64,000 nucleotides of DNA from Desulfomicrobium baculatum DSM 4028 (GTDB lineage: Bacteria > Desulfobacterota > Desulfovibrionia > Desulfovibrionales > Desulfomicrobiaceae): NCBI RefSeq assembly GCF_000023225.1, contig NC_013173.1, positions 3,598,501 through 3,662,500 on the forward strand, in the 5' to 3' direction. The notes below the pieces were generated by a model. That model made no database searches. It saw only the letters and a list, made by a program, of their open reading frames with translations, and was not told where the DNA came from. Shown one piece after another: positions 26,095 to 36,015 of the stretch. The translations under genes and the position numbers were made by a program. Position 1 is the first letter of the stretch, and each line of letters begins with the position of its first letter.

Positions 26095-28386
26095 ATGGCC
26101 GACAAGATTGGTGTATATTTTGATGAATCAAGCCTTGGCGGGGTTCTCGACATCCAGAGACTGTGCGACGGCGTGCAGAAAAAATGGAGCGATTGTTGCC
26201 CCGTAGTCAAGGTGCATCCGAGGCTGGCAACCGCCGAAGGACGAGCTTTGATCCAGGCGGACATCGATGCCGGCTTGATCAACGCTGTCTGCGTCTGTGG
26301 TTCTTCGCCTCGCGTGGATTGGGATTTCTACAAGTTCGGGCAGAATATCCTGGTTGACCGGGTCAACCTGCGCGAACTTTGCGTGCTCTGCTACGAGGAC
26401 CCGAGCAAAGAAAAGGTTGCTCCGGGCACTACTCCCGAACTGCTTTTCAAGATGGCCAACGACTATGTGAACATGGGCGTGGTCAAATTGCAGAAAGCCA
26501 CGGTTCCGGAAGATGGCGGGATCGAAGTCGTCAACCGGGTGCTGGTCATCGGCGGCGGTTGGGCCGGAATGAGCGCGGCTCTTGATGTCGCCGCCGTCGG
26601 ATACGATGTGACGCTGGTTGAAAAGAAGGATATGCTCGGTGGCGCTGCCGCCGGCATGTACAAGACCATCCCCTTTGCCTTCCCCTACGACGCGGCTCAT
26701 GCCACGGGCGTGGAAAAGAAGATTGCCCAGGTGCAGGCTTCCGACAAGATCGAAGTGCTCCTTGACTCCGAAATCGCCGGTATTGCCGGTGCTCCAGGCA
26801 ATTACGAAGTGACCGTCAAGGTCGGCAAGGAAGAGCGTGTCGTGGCTATCGGGTCCGTGGTCATCGCCACCGGCTGGGTGCCGCAGGATACCGCTTTCCT
26901 GAAGCCGCTCGGCTACGGGGCGCTTAAGAACGTAGTTACCTCCCGTGAGTTCGAGGCCATGGCCAAGGCGGGCTCCATTGTGCGCAAAAGTGATGGCGCC
27001 AAGCCTGCAAAGGTCATGTTCCTGCTCGGATTCGGCGACAAGCTCGCCCCCTTCGAGGTCAAGGAAGAAGCAGCTCGCGCCGCCGCCCTGGCTGCCGCCG
27101 AGGTCAAAGAGGCCGACGACACGCCCAAGACCAACTTCGTCAAGCAGGACACCTACAAGCACTTGTCCTACAGTTCCGAACTGACGTCGCTGACTGCCCT
27201 CAAGCAGGCCAACTACGTTCGCGAATTCATTCCCGGCGGCGTGGCCATGGTGGTCTACGAGCACATGATGGTCCCCGGCATGAATGAGCTTTATTACAAG
27301 GCCGCGCAGAACGACCCGACCGTTATGATGACCAAGGGCGTGATCAGTGAAGTCCGCGACGGCGGCGATGGCGACATCGTGGTGGTTCTTGAGGATACAC
27401 TGCTTGGTGCCAAGGTCGAGATCGAAGTGGACATGCTCGTGCTGCCCACGGCCATGGTGCCCACCACCGCTCTTGATCCGGTCCTCAAGCTCAAATACCG
27501 GCAGGGCCCGGCCATGCCCGATCTTGAGCTGTTCAGCGGATATGCCGACTCCAACTACATCTGCTTCCCGTACGAAACTCGCCGCACCGGCATTTACGCC
27601 GCCGGGACCGTGCGTCAGCCCATGACCATGGCCACGGCCGAAGTAGATGCCGCGGGCGCGGCCCTGAAGGCGATTCAGTGTCTTGAGTCCGCGAATCGGG
27701 GCATGGCGGTTCACCCGCGTTCGGGCGACTTGTCCTTCCCCAAGTTCAATCTGGTGCGTTGCACCCAGTGCAAGCGCTGTACGGAAGAGTGTCCTTTTGG
27801 AGCTCTGGACGAGGACGAAAAGGGCAATCCGATGCCCAACACCTCGCGTTGCCGCCGTTGCGGAACGTGCATGGGCGCCTGCCCGGAACGCGTCATCTAC
27901 TTCGACAACTACAACGTCGACCAGATCGGCTCGATGATCAAGCAGGTCGAGGTTCCCGACGATATGGAAGTGGGCGGTCCGCGCATGCTCATTCTTGCTT
28001 GCGAGAACGATGCCTATCCGGCTCTGGACATGGCTGCCCTGCGCGGCAAGAAGTGGAGTCCTTACGTACGCATCGTTCCGGTGCGCTGCCTTGGTTCGGT
28101 CAACACCATCTGGATCGCTGACGCCATGTCCAAGGGCACTGACGGTTGCCTGCTCCTGGGCTGCAAATACGGTGAAGACTACCAGTGCCACTTCGTCAAG
28201 GGATCGGACCTGTGCAGCCGGCGCATGGCCAATATCGGTGAGACCCTGGGCAAGCTTGGCATTGAAACCGAACGGGTACAGCAGATGCAGGTCGCCATTG
28301 ACGAATACGACAAGGTTCCCGGCATGATTGACGAGTTTGTTGACGCGATCACCAAGCTTGGTCCCAACCCGTTCAAGGGATACTAG
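26095..28386 (+). CDS. qmoB: quinone-interacting oxidoreductase subunit QmoB
   Basis: The 763-residue HdrA/MvhD-like subunit. The N-terminal 140 residues are Cys-containing (AVCVCGSS, ELCVLCYED). An FAD-binding fold begins at about residue 149 (VLVIGGGWAGMSAALDVAAV). Two [4Fe-4S] ferredoxin motifs follow near residues 556-600 (CTQCKRCTEECP and CRRCGTCMGACP). The last 140 residues form an MvhD-like domain with ILACENDAYPALDMAAL, VPVRCLGSV and LLLGCKYGEDYQCHFVKG. In methanogens such domains take part in flavin-based electron bifurcation, and confurcation has been proposed for Qmo. Confidence 0.95.
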   Translation: MADKIGVYFDESSLGGVLDIQRLCDGVQKKWSDCCPVVKVHPRLATAEGRALIQADIDAGLINAVCVCGSSPRVDWDFYKFGQNILVDRVNLRELCVLCYEDPSKEKVAPGTTPELLFKMANDYVNMGVVKLQKATVPEDGGIEVVNRVLVIGGGWAGMSAALDVAAVGYDVTLVEKKDMLGGAAAGMYKTIPFAFPYDAAHATGVEKKIAQVQASDKIEVLLDSEIAGIAGAPGNYEVTVKVGKEERVVAIGSVVIATGWVPQDTAFLKPLGYGALKNVVTSREFEAMAKAGSIVRKSDGAKPAKVMFLLGFGDKLAPFEVKEEAARAAALAAAEVKEADDTPKTNFVKQDTYKHLSYSSELTSLTALKQANYVREFIPGGVAMVVYEHMMVPGMNELYYKAAQNDPTVMMTKGVISEVRDGGDGDIVVVLEDTLLGAKVEIEVDMLVLPTAMVPTTALDPVLKLKYRQGPAMPDLELFSGYADSNYICFPYETRRTGIYAAGTVRQPMTMATAEVDAAGAALKAIQCLESANRGMAVHPRSGDLSFPKFNLVRCTQCKRCTEECPFGALDEDEKGNPMPNTSRCRRCGTCMGACPERVIYFDNYNVDQIGSMIKQVEVPDDMEVGGPRMLILACENDAYPALDMAALRGKKWSPYVRIVPVRCLGSVNTIWIADAMSKGTDGCLLLGCKYGEDYQCHFVKGSDLCSRRMANIGETLGKLGIETERVQQMQVAIDEYDKVPGMIDEFVDAITKLGPNPFKGY

Positions 28387-28397
28387 GAGGAGCATGT

Positions 28398-29624
28398 ATG
28401 TCCAAAACAATTAAGATTGAGCCTAATCTGCAGTTCGTCAAAGAATTGCAGGAGGTGGGTGGTGCGGATCTCAAGAAGTGCTACCAGTGCGCTACCTGCT
28501 CTGTCGCATGCCCCATGTCCCCTGCGGACAATCCCTACCCGCGCAAGGAAATGGTCTGGGCCCAGTGGGGTCTCAAAGACAAGCTGGTCAACGACATCGA
28601 CATCTGGTTGTGTCACAATTGCGGAACCTGTTCCGAACTGTGTCCTCGCGGAGCAAAACCCGGCGACCTGCTGGCCGCCCTGCGCAACATGACCTACCGC
28701 AAGTTGGTGAAGCCTGCCATTATCGGCGAGTGGATGAGTTCGCCCAAGCATCTGCCCATCCTGGCAGGTATTCCGATGGCCATTTTTGCCTTCATCTGGA
28801 TGATCCGGGCCGCTCTTGTCGGCTCCTTCTTCCCCCTCACGGAAGACGGCAAAATCGTTTACGGCAACCTTTTTCCCGGTGATTTCACCATTGACCCCCT
28901 GTTCGGGCTGGTCGCCATCTTTGTGGCCATCTGCTTCGGGCTTGGGATCAAGAACATGATCGACGGGTTCAAGGCCAACGTGACCGAAACGTTTGTCATC
29001 GGATACAAGAAGCCGACCTTGAAAGATGCGATCATCGCCACGATCAAATACGATGTCCTCCAGCATTCCCGTTTCAAGAATTGCGTGGACAGCCCCGCGG
29101 ATGAAGAACGGGTCAAGGGCCATCAGATTCTGTTCTACGGCTTTGTGGCCTGCGCCATCGTCACGTCCATCGTGGCCGTGGCTCTCTGGGGCGGCAAGGT
29201 CATTCCCTGGCTGGCGCCTGTCGGGCATACACCCATGCCGTTGTGGCATCCGGTCAAGATCCTGGCCAACGTGGGCGCGGTGCTGCTGGTGACCGGCCTC
29301 ACTCTGCTGACCCGTCGTCGGTTGAACTCGGACACCAAAAAGTCCGTTTCCAACTACTATGACTGGTATCTGCTGGGCGTGATCTGGGTTGTGACCCTGA
29401 CCGGCATCGGCGCTCAGGTCTTCCGCCTGGCCGGCGTCGCGCCTCTGGCCTTCTTCACGTACTATCTGCATCTGGTCAGCATCTTCATGCTGATTGCGTA
29501 CCTGCCTTGGTCCAAACTTGGGCATTTGGTGTATCGCACCACAGCGCTCATTTATGCACGGTATATTGGTCGTTTGCCCATTGACGAAAAACTCATCGAA
29601 GATGACAAAATCTTTGTTATTTAA
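28398..29624 (+). CDS. qmoC: quinone-interacting oxidoreductase membrane subunit QmoC
   Basis: A fusion of an HdrC-like soluble part and an HdrE-like membrane cytochrome b. The 408 residues start with two [4Fe-4S] motifs, CYQCATCSVACP (28-39) and CHNCGTCSELCP (about 72-83). About six membrane helices follow from roughly residue 118 to 375, with histidines suited to haem b. It oxidises menaquinol and passes electrons to QmoAB. AGGAGG lies upstream and qmoD follows after 15 bases. Confidence 0.95.
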   Translation: MSKTIKIEPNLQFVKELQEVGGADLKKCYQCATCSVACPMSPADNPYPRKEMVWAQWGLKDKLVNDIDIWLCHNCGTCSELCPRGAKPGDLLAALRNMTYRKLVKPAIIGEWMSSPKHLPILAGIPMAIFAFIWMIRAALVGSFFPLTEDGKIVYGNLFPGDFTIDPLFGLVAIFVAICFGLGIKNMIDGFKANVTETFVIGYKKPTLKDAIIATIKYDVLQHSRFKNCVDSPADEERVKGHQILFYGFVACAIVTSIVAVALWGGKVIPWLAPVGHTPMPLWHPVKILANVGAVLLVTGLTLLTRRRLNSDTKKSVSNYYDWYLLGVIWVVTLTGIGAQVFRLAGVAPLAFFTYYLHLVSIFMLIAYLPWSKLGHLVYRTTALIYARYIGRLPIDEKLIEDDKIFVI

Positions 29625-29639
29625 TTAAAGGAGGACACC

Positions 29640-30314
29640 ATGTCTGAAGCTCGCAAGATTTTTCCCATGGATACGTTTGTGGCCTACCTGAAGGGTGATG
29701 GCAACGCTTCTGTTGCCGAAATGCTGGGTTACCTGACCCAGAAAGACCTGGATGGCGATTCCACTCCTTTTGCCGCGGCTCTGGCCAAGGCCTGGATTTA
29801 TGAACAGCATCCCGAACTGACCAAGATGTCCAAGGGACAGCTGGTCGAGCTGGGACAGTCCGTCTCCGTCGCGCCCATGCCTGTGAAGGCCAAGGCCGAA
29901 GTGGACGAAGTGTTCGCCAAACTGGCCGACTACAAGGGCCAGATCAACGCCAAGAGCGCCAAGGTCGATGAGCTGACCAAGGCTCTGGCTGCCAAGGATG
30001 CCGAGATTGCGGCTCTGAGCGCCAAGGTCAAGGAATTCGAAGGACAGAAAAAGGGCGAAGCCGAAGCTCTGTTCGTGACCACTGAAGCCCGCATTGTCGA
30101 ATTCACCGGCAAGCTCGAAGCTCTGCTGAAGGAAGTCGAAGAAGTGAAGAAGACCGGTGTGGTCGTCGCCGGCGTTGCCGGTGTAGCCGCTGCCGCTGGT
30201 GCGGCAGCTCCTGCCGCTGCTGAAGCTGCCGGCGCTCCGGCTGAAACTGCCGCTGGCACCGATTTCGGTTTCGCCGGTGGATCGCAGGACCCCTTCGCCG
30301 ATTCCAACTGGTAG
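29640..30314 (+). CDS. qmoD: Qmo-associated protein QmoD
   Basis: A 224-residue accessory protein found next to qmoABC in Desulfovibrio-type sulfate reducers; its biochemical role is unclear. Residues 1-80 are globular. Residues about 83-175 form a long Lys/Glu/Ala coiled coil (LADYKGQINAKSAKVDELTK onward). A Val/Ala/Gly-rich segment (about 178-200) and an acidic tail (FGFAGGSQDPFADSNW) end it. The Ala/Gly segment might touch the membrane but is less hydrophobic than a true helix. AAGGAGG precedes the ATG. The call rests mainly on position. Confidence 0.85.
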   Translation: MSEARKIFPMDTFVAYLKGDGNASVAEMLGYLTQKDLDGDSTPFAAALAKAWIYEQHPELTKMSKGQLVELGQSVSVAPMPVKAKAEVDEVFAKLADYKGQINAKSAKVDELTKALAAKDAEIAALSAKVKEFEGQKKGEAEALFVTTEARIVEFTGKLEALLKEVEEVKKTGVVVAGVAGVAAAAGAAAPAAAEAAGAPAETAAGTDFGFAGGSQDPFADSNW

Positions 30315-30336
30315 ACCCGGTTTGCATCATGTTCTC

Positions 30337-30368
30337 AAAGGCTCCTCCTTGCGGGGGAGCCTTTTTTT
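30337..30368 (+). terminator. qmo operon terminator
   Basis: AAAGGCTCC and GGGAGCCTTT form the stem; seven T follow. Confidence 0.92.
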
Positions 30369-30447
30369 GTGCACGTGTCCGGTGTGACTGCGCCGGAATC
30401 CTCTGGCAGAGGGCATTACGCGACGGACTGCGCAGCAAGGAGGCGAG

Positions 30448-30909
30448 ATGAAATACTGGCTGATGAAGACCGAGCCGGGCTGTTTCTCCATCGATGATTT
30501 GGCGGCGGCGCCTAATCAGACAAGTTCATGGGACGGGGTACGCAATTTTCAGGCCCGCAATTTCATGCGTGACGACATGAGCGTGGGCGATCTGATCCTT
30601 TTTTATCACAGCGTGAAGAATCCTGGAGTGGTGGGCATCGCCAGAGTAGCGCGCGAGAGCTACCCGGACCATACCGCCTGGAATCCAGCGGACCGGCATT
30701 TTGATCCCCGCTCTACCCCGGAAAAACCGTTGTGGTTCATGGTCGACGTGCAGTTCGTGGAAAAATTTCCGCATCCGGTCCCGCTTGCTTCGCTGCGCGG
30801 GGTGAAGGGTCTGGAAATGATGGAACTTTTGAAGAAGGGGTCGCGGCTGTCGGTCACGCCTGTGACGGACGAGGAGTTCAAAATCGTAACCCGTCTTGCG
30901 AGGCAGTGA
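30448..30909 (+). CDS. EVE domain-containing protein
   Basis: A 153-residue EVE (PUA-like) protein of the thymocyte nuclear protein 1 type. MKYWLMKTEPGCFSIDDLAA, DGVRNFQARNFMRDDMSVGD and FYHSVKNPGVVGIARV are hallmarks. EVE domains bind modified bases in DNA or RNA, but the ligand of this subfamily is not settled. GGAGG stands before the ATG. It is a single gene with its own promoter region after the qmo terminator and is convergent with livF. Confidence 0.93.
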   Translation: MKYWLMKTEPGCFSIDDLAAAPNQTSSWDGVRNFQARNFMRDDMSVGDLILFYHSVKNPGVVGIARVARESYPDHTAWNPADRHFDPRSTPEKPLWFMVDVQFVEKFPHPVPLASLRGVKGLEMMELLKKGSRLSVTPVTDEEFKIVTRLARQ

Positions 30910-30937
30910 TTTTTGCGAATACGCGAAAGCTGCCAGC

Positions 30938-30971
30938 AAAAAAGCCACGCCGTGAGTCACGCCGTGACTTT
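30938..30971 (-). terminator. liv operon terminator
   Basis: On the minus strand, AAAGTCACG pairs with CGTGGCTTT (one G-U), with an inner CGTG-ACT-CACG hairpin, then six T. It may also stop transcripts from the EVE gene. Confidence 0.7.
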
Positions 30972-30996
30972 GCCTTTTAAAAGCGGTGGGGGAGGC

Positions 30997-31710
30997 CTAA
31001 TGTCCTCCGCCCAGATAAGCCTGCTGCACCTGTTCGTTAATGAGCAGGTTGGCCGCCGAGTCCGCGAGCACGATGTTGCCGACCTCCATGACATAGCCGC
31101 GGTGGGCCAGTTTGAGGGCGGCCTTGGCATTTTGTTCGACCAGAATTACGGTAACCCCGGATTTGTTGATCTCTTTGACCGTGGCGAAGATGGATTTGAC
31201 CAGGATCGGGGCCAGGCCAAGACTTGGCTCGTCAAGAAGCAGGATCTTGGGGTTGGCCATCAGCGCCCGGCCGATGGCTAGCATCTGCTGCTCCCCTCCG
31301 CTCAACGTTCCCGCCATCTGCTTGCGCCGCTCCTGCAGCCGGGGAAAAAGCTCATAGATCCACTTTAGGCTTTTCTGGATGCGTTCTGTGTTGGTGGATG
31401 TGAACGCCCCAAGAATAAGGTTTTCCTGCACGGTAAGGGTGGTGAAGACGCGACGACCTTCGGGGCTCTGCGTGATCTTGTGCTTGACGATTTCATGCGC
31501 AGGCAGCTTGTGCAGAGCCGTGTCGCGAAAGAAAATCGAACCCCCGGTGATGTTTACCAGGCCGCTGATCGCATTCAGCGTCGTCGATTTCCCCGCGCCG
31601 TTGGCGCCGAGGATGGTAACGATTTCGCCTTCGTTCACTTCAAGGTTGACCCCGTGCAGGGCTTCGACATTGCCGTAGTTCACGCGCAGATTCTCAATTT
31701 TAAGCAGCAT
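30997..31710 (-). CDS. livF: branched-chain amino acid ABC transporter ATPase LivF
   Basis: One of two cytoplasmic ATPases that power the Liv importer. The 237-residue protein has Walker A GANGAGKST (about residues 36-44), the ABC signature LSGGEQQMLAIGRAL and Walker B ILLLDEPSLGL, and matches the LivF subgroup. The start at 31710 (MLLKIENLRVNYGN) is chosen over a 30-residue upstream extension that overlaps livG. It follows livG by 10 bases. Confidence 0.95.
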   Translation of the reverse strand: MLLKIENLRVNYGNVEALHGVNLEVNEGEIVTILGANGAGKSTTLNAISGLVNITGGSIFFRDTALHKLPAHEIVKHKITQSPEGRRVFTTLTVQENLILGAFTSTNTERIQKSLKWIYELFPRLQERRKQMAGTLSGGEQQMLAIGRALMANPKILLLDEPSLGLAPILVKSIFATVKEINKSGVTVILVEQNAKAALKLAHRGYVMEVGNIVLADSAANLLINEQVQQAYLGGGH

Positions 31711-31720
31711 GTGGAGTCCC

Positions 31721-32484
<764 letters not shown>

Positions 32485-32488
<4 letters not shown>

Positions 32489-33441
32489 TTGCGACCTCCC
32501 GCGGGAAGAAGGCTGGCAACGTCATAATTCTTGGGGCCGGGCGGAAGCAGGCCCTGATTCCTGAAGATCATCATCAGCACCATGGCCGCGCCAAAGACCA
32601 GCATGCGGTATTCGGCCAGGCCCCGGAAGACTTCGGGGAGGCCGACCAGAAGAAACGCGCCCAGGATGACTCCCGGAATGCTTCCCGCTCCGCCAAGGAT
32701 GACGATGGTGAAGAGGACCACGGATTCCGCGAAGGAAAATGATTCCGGTGCGATGATGGTCATTTTGGATGCGTAGATGGTGCCGCACATGCCGGCCCAG
32801 ACCGCGCCGATGATAAAGGCCACCAGCTTGTGGTGGGAGACGTTTATCCCGCTTCCGCCAGCAGCGACTTCATCCTCCTTGATGTACATGAGCGCGCGCC
32901 CGAAACGGGAATGCTCAAGTCGCAAGAGGAGAAAAATAGTCACGGCCGCGAAGCCCCAGATCAGGTAGAAGAACTGATCGGGTTTGGAAATCTTGTACCC
33001 GAAGACCGAAGGCCTGCTGATGCCGAAGATGCCATTGGCCCCGCCGGTGATGTCGAAGACGTTGTTGATGAGCGCGATGCGCACGATTTCGACAATGCCG
33101 ATGGTCACGATCAGCAAATAGTCCCCGCGCAGGTGGATGATGGGCCTGGCCACGATCATGGCGAAGAATCCGGCCATGATGCCTGCCAGGGGCATGATCC
33201 AGAGCACGGGAATACCGAACGTGGTGTTCAGGATGGCCGTGGTGTAGGCACCAATGGCGTAGAATGCGGCGTGTCCCATGTGGAAAAGACCGGCATGACC
33301 GAGGATGACATTGAGGCTGAGCGCCAGGATGGTGTAGAGTCCGACGTTGTTGAAGACGTCGGTCCAGTAGGCGTTCAGAAACATGGGGCATGAGGCCATG
33401 AGCAGGGCAAAGGCGAGGTAGAGGATATTGCTAGATTTCAT
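32485..33441 (-). CDS. livM: branched-chain amino acid ABC transporter permease LivM
   Basis: A 318-residue inner membrane permease with about eight or nine hydrophobic helices. The conserved LivM loop reads SRFGRALMYIKEDEVAAGGSGIN, followed by VAFIIGAVWAGMCGTIYA. It overlaps livH by 4 bases at its start and livG by 4 bases at its end. Confidence 0.95.
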
Positions 33442-34343
33442 ACTTTTTCAGCCACCCTTTCTCCTAGAAGGCCCGTGGGCCGGACAATGAGGATCAGGAT
33501 CAAGACGCAAAAGGCGATGGCGTCCTTCCAGGCGATGGAGATGTACGCAGCGCCGAGGGCCTCGATGACGCCCAGCAGCAGACCGCCGACCATGGCCCCG
33601 GGGATGTTGCCGATGCCTCCCAGGATGGCCGCCGTGAAGGCTTTGAGACCGAATATCCAGCCCATGCTGAAATTGATCTGCCCGTAATAGAGGCCGACCA
33701 TGAGCCCGGCCGCGCCGCCCAGGGCCGGGCCGATGCAGAAGACCAGCATGATGACCCGGTCAACGTTTATGCCCATGAGCTTGGCCGCGCCCTGGTCGAT
33801 GGCGGCGGCCCGGATGGCCGTGCCGATCTTGGTCTTCTGGATGAAGAAATACAGGGCCGCCATGAGCACCAGCGAGGTCGAAAACATGATGATGCGCATG
33901 ATCGGGATGTCCAGCCCCAGGATGTTTACGGCCGCCTTGGGCAGGATGTCGTGGGGATAGACCAGAAATTTGGGGCTGTAGATGGCCATGATCGCATTCT
34001 GAAAGAAGATGGACGCACCCAGGGCCGAGACCACGGCCGAAAGCCGGGGCGACTGGCGCAGCGGCCGGTAGGCCACGCGTTCCAGTATTGCGCCGATGAT
34101 GGCGACCAGTATCATGACCATGACGGCCAGCAGAATCACGGCGGGCAGCGGTCCGATTTTGTCAAAAAGGCCCATGGAGACGAGCAGGGTCAGGCCAAGG
34201 TAGGCGCCGATGGTGAAAAGATCGCCGTGCGCGAAGTTGATCAGCTTCAGGACCCCGTAGACCATGGTGTACCCTAGGGCGATCAGGGCATAGATGCCAC
34301 CGACAGCCAGTCCATTGGTCAATTGTTGAAAAAATTCTTCCAT
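33438..34343 (-). CDS. livH: branched-chain amino acid ABC transporter permease LivH
   Basis: A 301-residue permease that pairs with LivM. LAVGGIYALIALGYTMVYGV near the N-terminus and FGLKAFTAAILGGIGNIPGA in the C-terminal half (the ATPase contact region) are diagnostic. It is separated from livK by a terminator-like hairpin, so permease and ATPase levels are probably lower than binding-protein levels. Confidence 0.95.
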   Translation of the reverse strand: MEEFFQQLTNGLAVGGIYALIALGYTMVYGVLKLINFAHGDLFTIGAYLGLTLLVSMGLFDKIGPLPAVILLAVMVMILVAIIGAILERVAYRPLRQSPRLSAVVSALGASIFFQNAIMAIYSPKFLVYPHDILPKAAVNILGLDIPIMRIIMFSTSLVLMAALYFFIQKTKIGTAIRAAAIDQGAAKLMGINVDRVIMLVFCIGPALGGAAGLMVGLYYGQINFSMGWIFGLKAFTAAILGGIGNIPGAMVGGLLLGVIEALGAAYISIAWKDAIAFCVLILILIVRPTGLLGERVAEKV

Positions 34344-34367
34344 AGTGTGTGTCGGGGCAAGATGTTG

Positions 34368-34400
34368 AAAAAAAGGGCTCCTCCCTGAAGAGAAGCCCTT
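34368..34400 (-). terminator. attenuating terminator between livK and livH
   Basis: On the minus strand, AAGGGCTTCTC pairs with GAGGAGCCCTT (one wobble), followed by a T run. Placed after the binding-protein gene and before the permease, it should cause partial termination. Confidence 0.8.
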
Positions 34401-34405
34401 GCTTT

Positions 34406-35536
34406 TTATGGCTGCAGAACAAAGGCGCCGGCGGCGTCGACCTTGTACACGCGGTACAGGTCGCCTACGCGGTCACCCTTTTCATTGAAGGAGATCTTGC
34501 CGGTCAGGCCGGAGAAGTCTTTCATTTCCTTCTGCATATAGGCGGCCAGCTTTTCGCTGGAGGTGTCCTTGGTCTGCGCGATGGCTTCGGCGATGACGCG
34601 GTAGGCGTCGCCGGCCAGCACGGCCCAAACGGAACCGGGCGCGTTGCCGTAGGCGGCCTTGTAGGCATCGATGAACGCCTTGGCTTCAGGGGTGTCGAGG
34701 TCGGCGGGAACGGGCGGGCTCAGGAACATGTAGCCCTCGGAGGCCTGGTTGCCGGCAATCTTGACCAGATCGGGATTGTTGGTGGCGTCGCCGCCGAGCA
34801 TGGGCACGTTCCAGCCCATTTCCATCTTCTGGCGCAGCAGCATGCCGGCTTCAGGATAGTAGCCGGTGAAGAAGATGACGTCGGGAGCTGCGGATTTGAG
34901 CTTGGTCAGGATGGCGTTGTAGTCGCGTTCGCCGGGAGTCAGTGCGTCGTAGAAGGCGATGGTCTTGCCTTGAGCCTCGAGCAGGGACTTGGCTTCATCG
35001 GCCAGGCCCTTGGCGTAGGAGGTATTGTCGTGGAGGATGGCGATCTTGGCAAAACCCAGGTCGCCCAGGGTTTTGGCGGCGACCATGCCCTGCTCGTCAT
35101 CACGGGGGCAGGTGCGGAAGAAAAGGGGCAGGCCCTTTTCGGACAGCCGAATGGCCGTGGAGCCTGTGGCGACCTGCAGGATGCCGGACTCGGCGTAAAT
35201 GTTCTGGGAGGCTTCGGTGACGGATGATCCGTAGGTGCCGATAACGGCGGAAATTTCCTTGGTGGTCAGACGGGTTGCGGCCAGGGCTGCCTGACGCGGA
35301 TCGCCGCCGTCGTCTTCAACCACGATTTCGACCTGGTTGCCATTGATCCCGCCGGCCTTGTTGGTTTCGGCGGCCAGCAGTTCGACAATCTGTTTCATGT
35401 CCTGACCTTCGCTGGCCCAGGAGCCCGTCAGGGGGCACATGAGGCCGATGCGGATGGTTTCGGCCCAGGCCGATCCCAGGGTCAACGCCACGAGGGCCAG
35501 GGTCAGGAAACCAAGTGTACACAGTTTTCTCTTCAT
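34406..35536 (-). CDS. livK: branched-chain amino acid-binding periplasmic protein LivK
   Basis: The periplasmic receptor of the importer, 376 residues. The N-terminal signal peptide (KRKLCTLGFLTLALVALTLG, cleaved after SAWA) leads into the mature start ETIRIGLMCPLTGSWASEG, a classic type I periplasmic-binding fold. The start at 35536 has AAGGAGG about 6 bases upstream; a longer frame to 35803 is rejected. Its exact ligand could be Leu/Ile/Val or another compound such as an amide or aromatic acid. Confidence 0.93.
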   Translation of the reverse strand: MKRKLCTLGFLTLALVALTLGSAWAETIRIGLMCPLTGSWASEGQDMKQIVELLAAETNKAGGINGNQVEIVVEDDGGDPRQAALAATRLTTKEISAVIGTYGSSVTEASQNIYAESGILQVATGSTAIRLSEKGLPLFFRTCPRDDEQGMVAAKTLGDLGFAKIAILHDNTSYAKGLADEAKSLLEAQGKTIAFYDALTPGERDYNAILTKLKSAAPDVIFFTGYYPEAGMLLRQKMEMGWNVPMLGGDATNNPDLVKIAGNQASEGYMFLSPPVPADLDTPEAKAFIDAYKAAYGNAPGSVWAVLAGDAYRVIAEAIAQTKDTSSEKLAAYMQKEMKDFSGLTGKISFNEKGDRVGDLYRVYKVDAAGAFVLQP

Positions 35537-36015
35537 GAAGTCCTCCTTCAGGTTGCAGAGCCCTTGGGTTCGCAGGCTGCGAACCGGTTGTAGGTAAGAT
35601 ATGAAACCGGAGATTCCGGATAACCCCTTCAAAGGGACGCTAAGAAAACTAGGGATGGAACAGATAACGCAGGAATTAATTTGTAAAAATTGTAAAATTC
35701 GACTACATGAGAAGTGTTGGAAAATCAATTTTTTTCCAAAAAGAGACAAGTGCTCGCATGGGAAAGAGTCTTTCCGGTGATTGTTCGATTTGTGTGCATG
35801 CATTTCGAATTTTATTTAAAACAGGGCCGTTGGGCAAGTTTTTTTGCGTATGTTCGACTGCTTCGCCTTGATTCGACCGCCTGGGCACATGCTGGCGCCG
35901 CACCGATTTAAAAGAGTATCGATCAGGTGAGTTTGGCGCAGGAGGCTGCGCAGAATGAAAGCGGCCCGCAGAGAACGGGTCTCTGCGGGCCGCAAAACGA
36001 AGCGAAGGGGCGGTT
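35537..36015. other. intergenic region upstream of livK
   Basis: About 400 bases between livK and the putA terminator, with no believable gene. It contains an 8-bp inverted repeat, TTGGAAAA (35717-35724) and TTTTCCAA (35732-35739), about 180 bases upstream of livK, and a small GCGCAG/CTGCGC hairpin near 35936-35952. I could not place the livK promoter firmly and saw no sigma-54 (-24/-12) element. Confidence 0.35.
35961..35996 (-). terminator. putA terminator
   Basis: GCGGCCCGCAGAGA pairs perfectly with TCTCTGCGGGCCGC (14 bp, 5-base loop). Only a short T run follows on the minus strand, but the stem is very strong. Confidence 0.8.

Noticed and set aside
26128-28410. 760-codon frame antisense to qmoB
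   Set aside because: A shadow frame with no signal, start site or motif; qmoB is unambiguous.
35703-35911. Two 65-66-codon frames upstream of livK
   Set aside because: They overlap each other on opposite strands, lack ribosome sites and look like random sequence.
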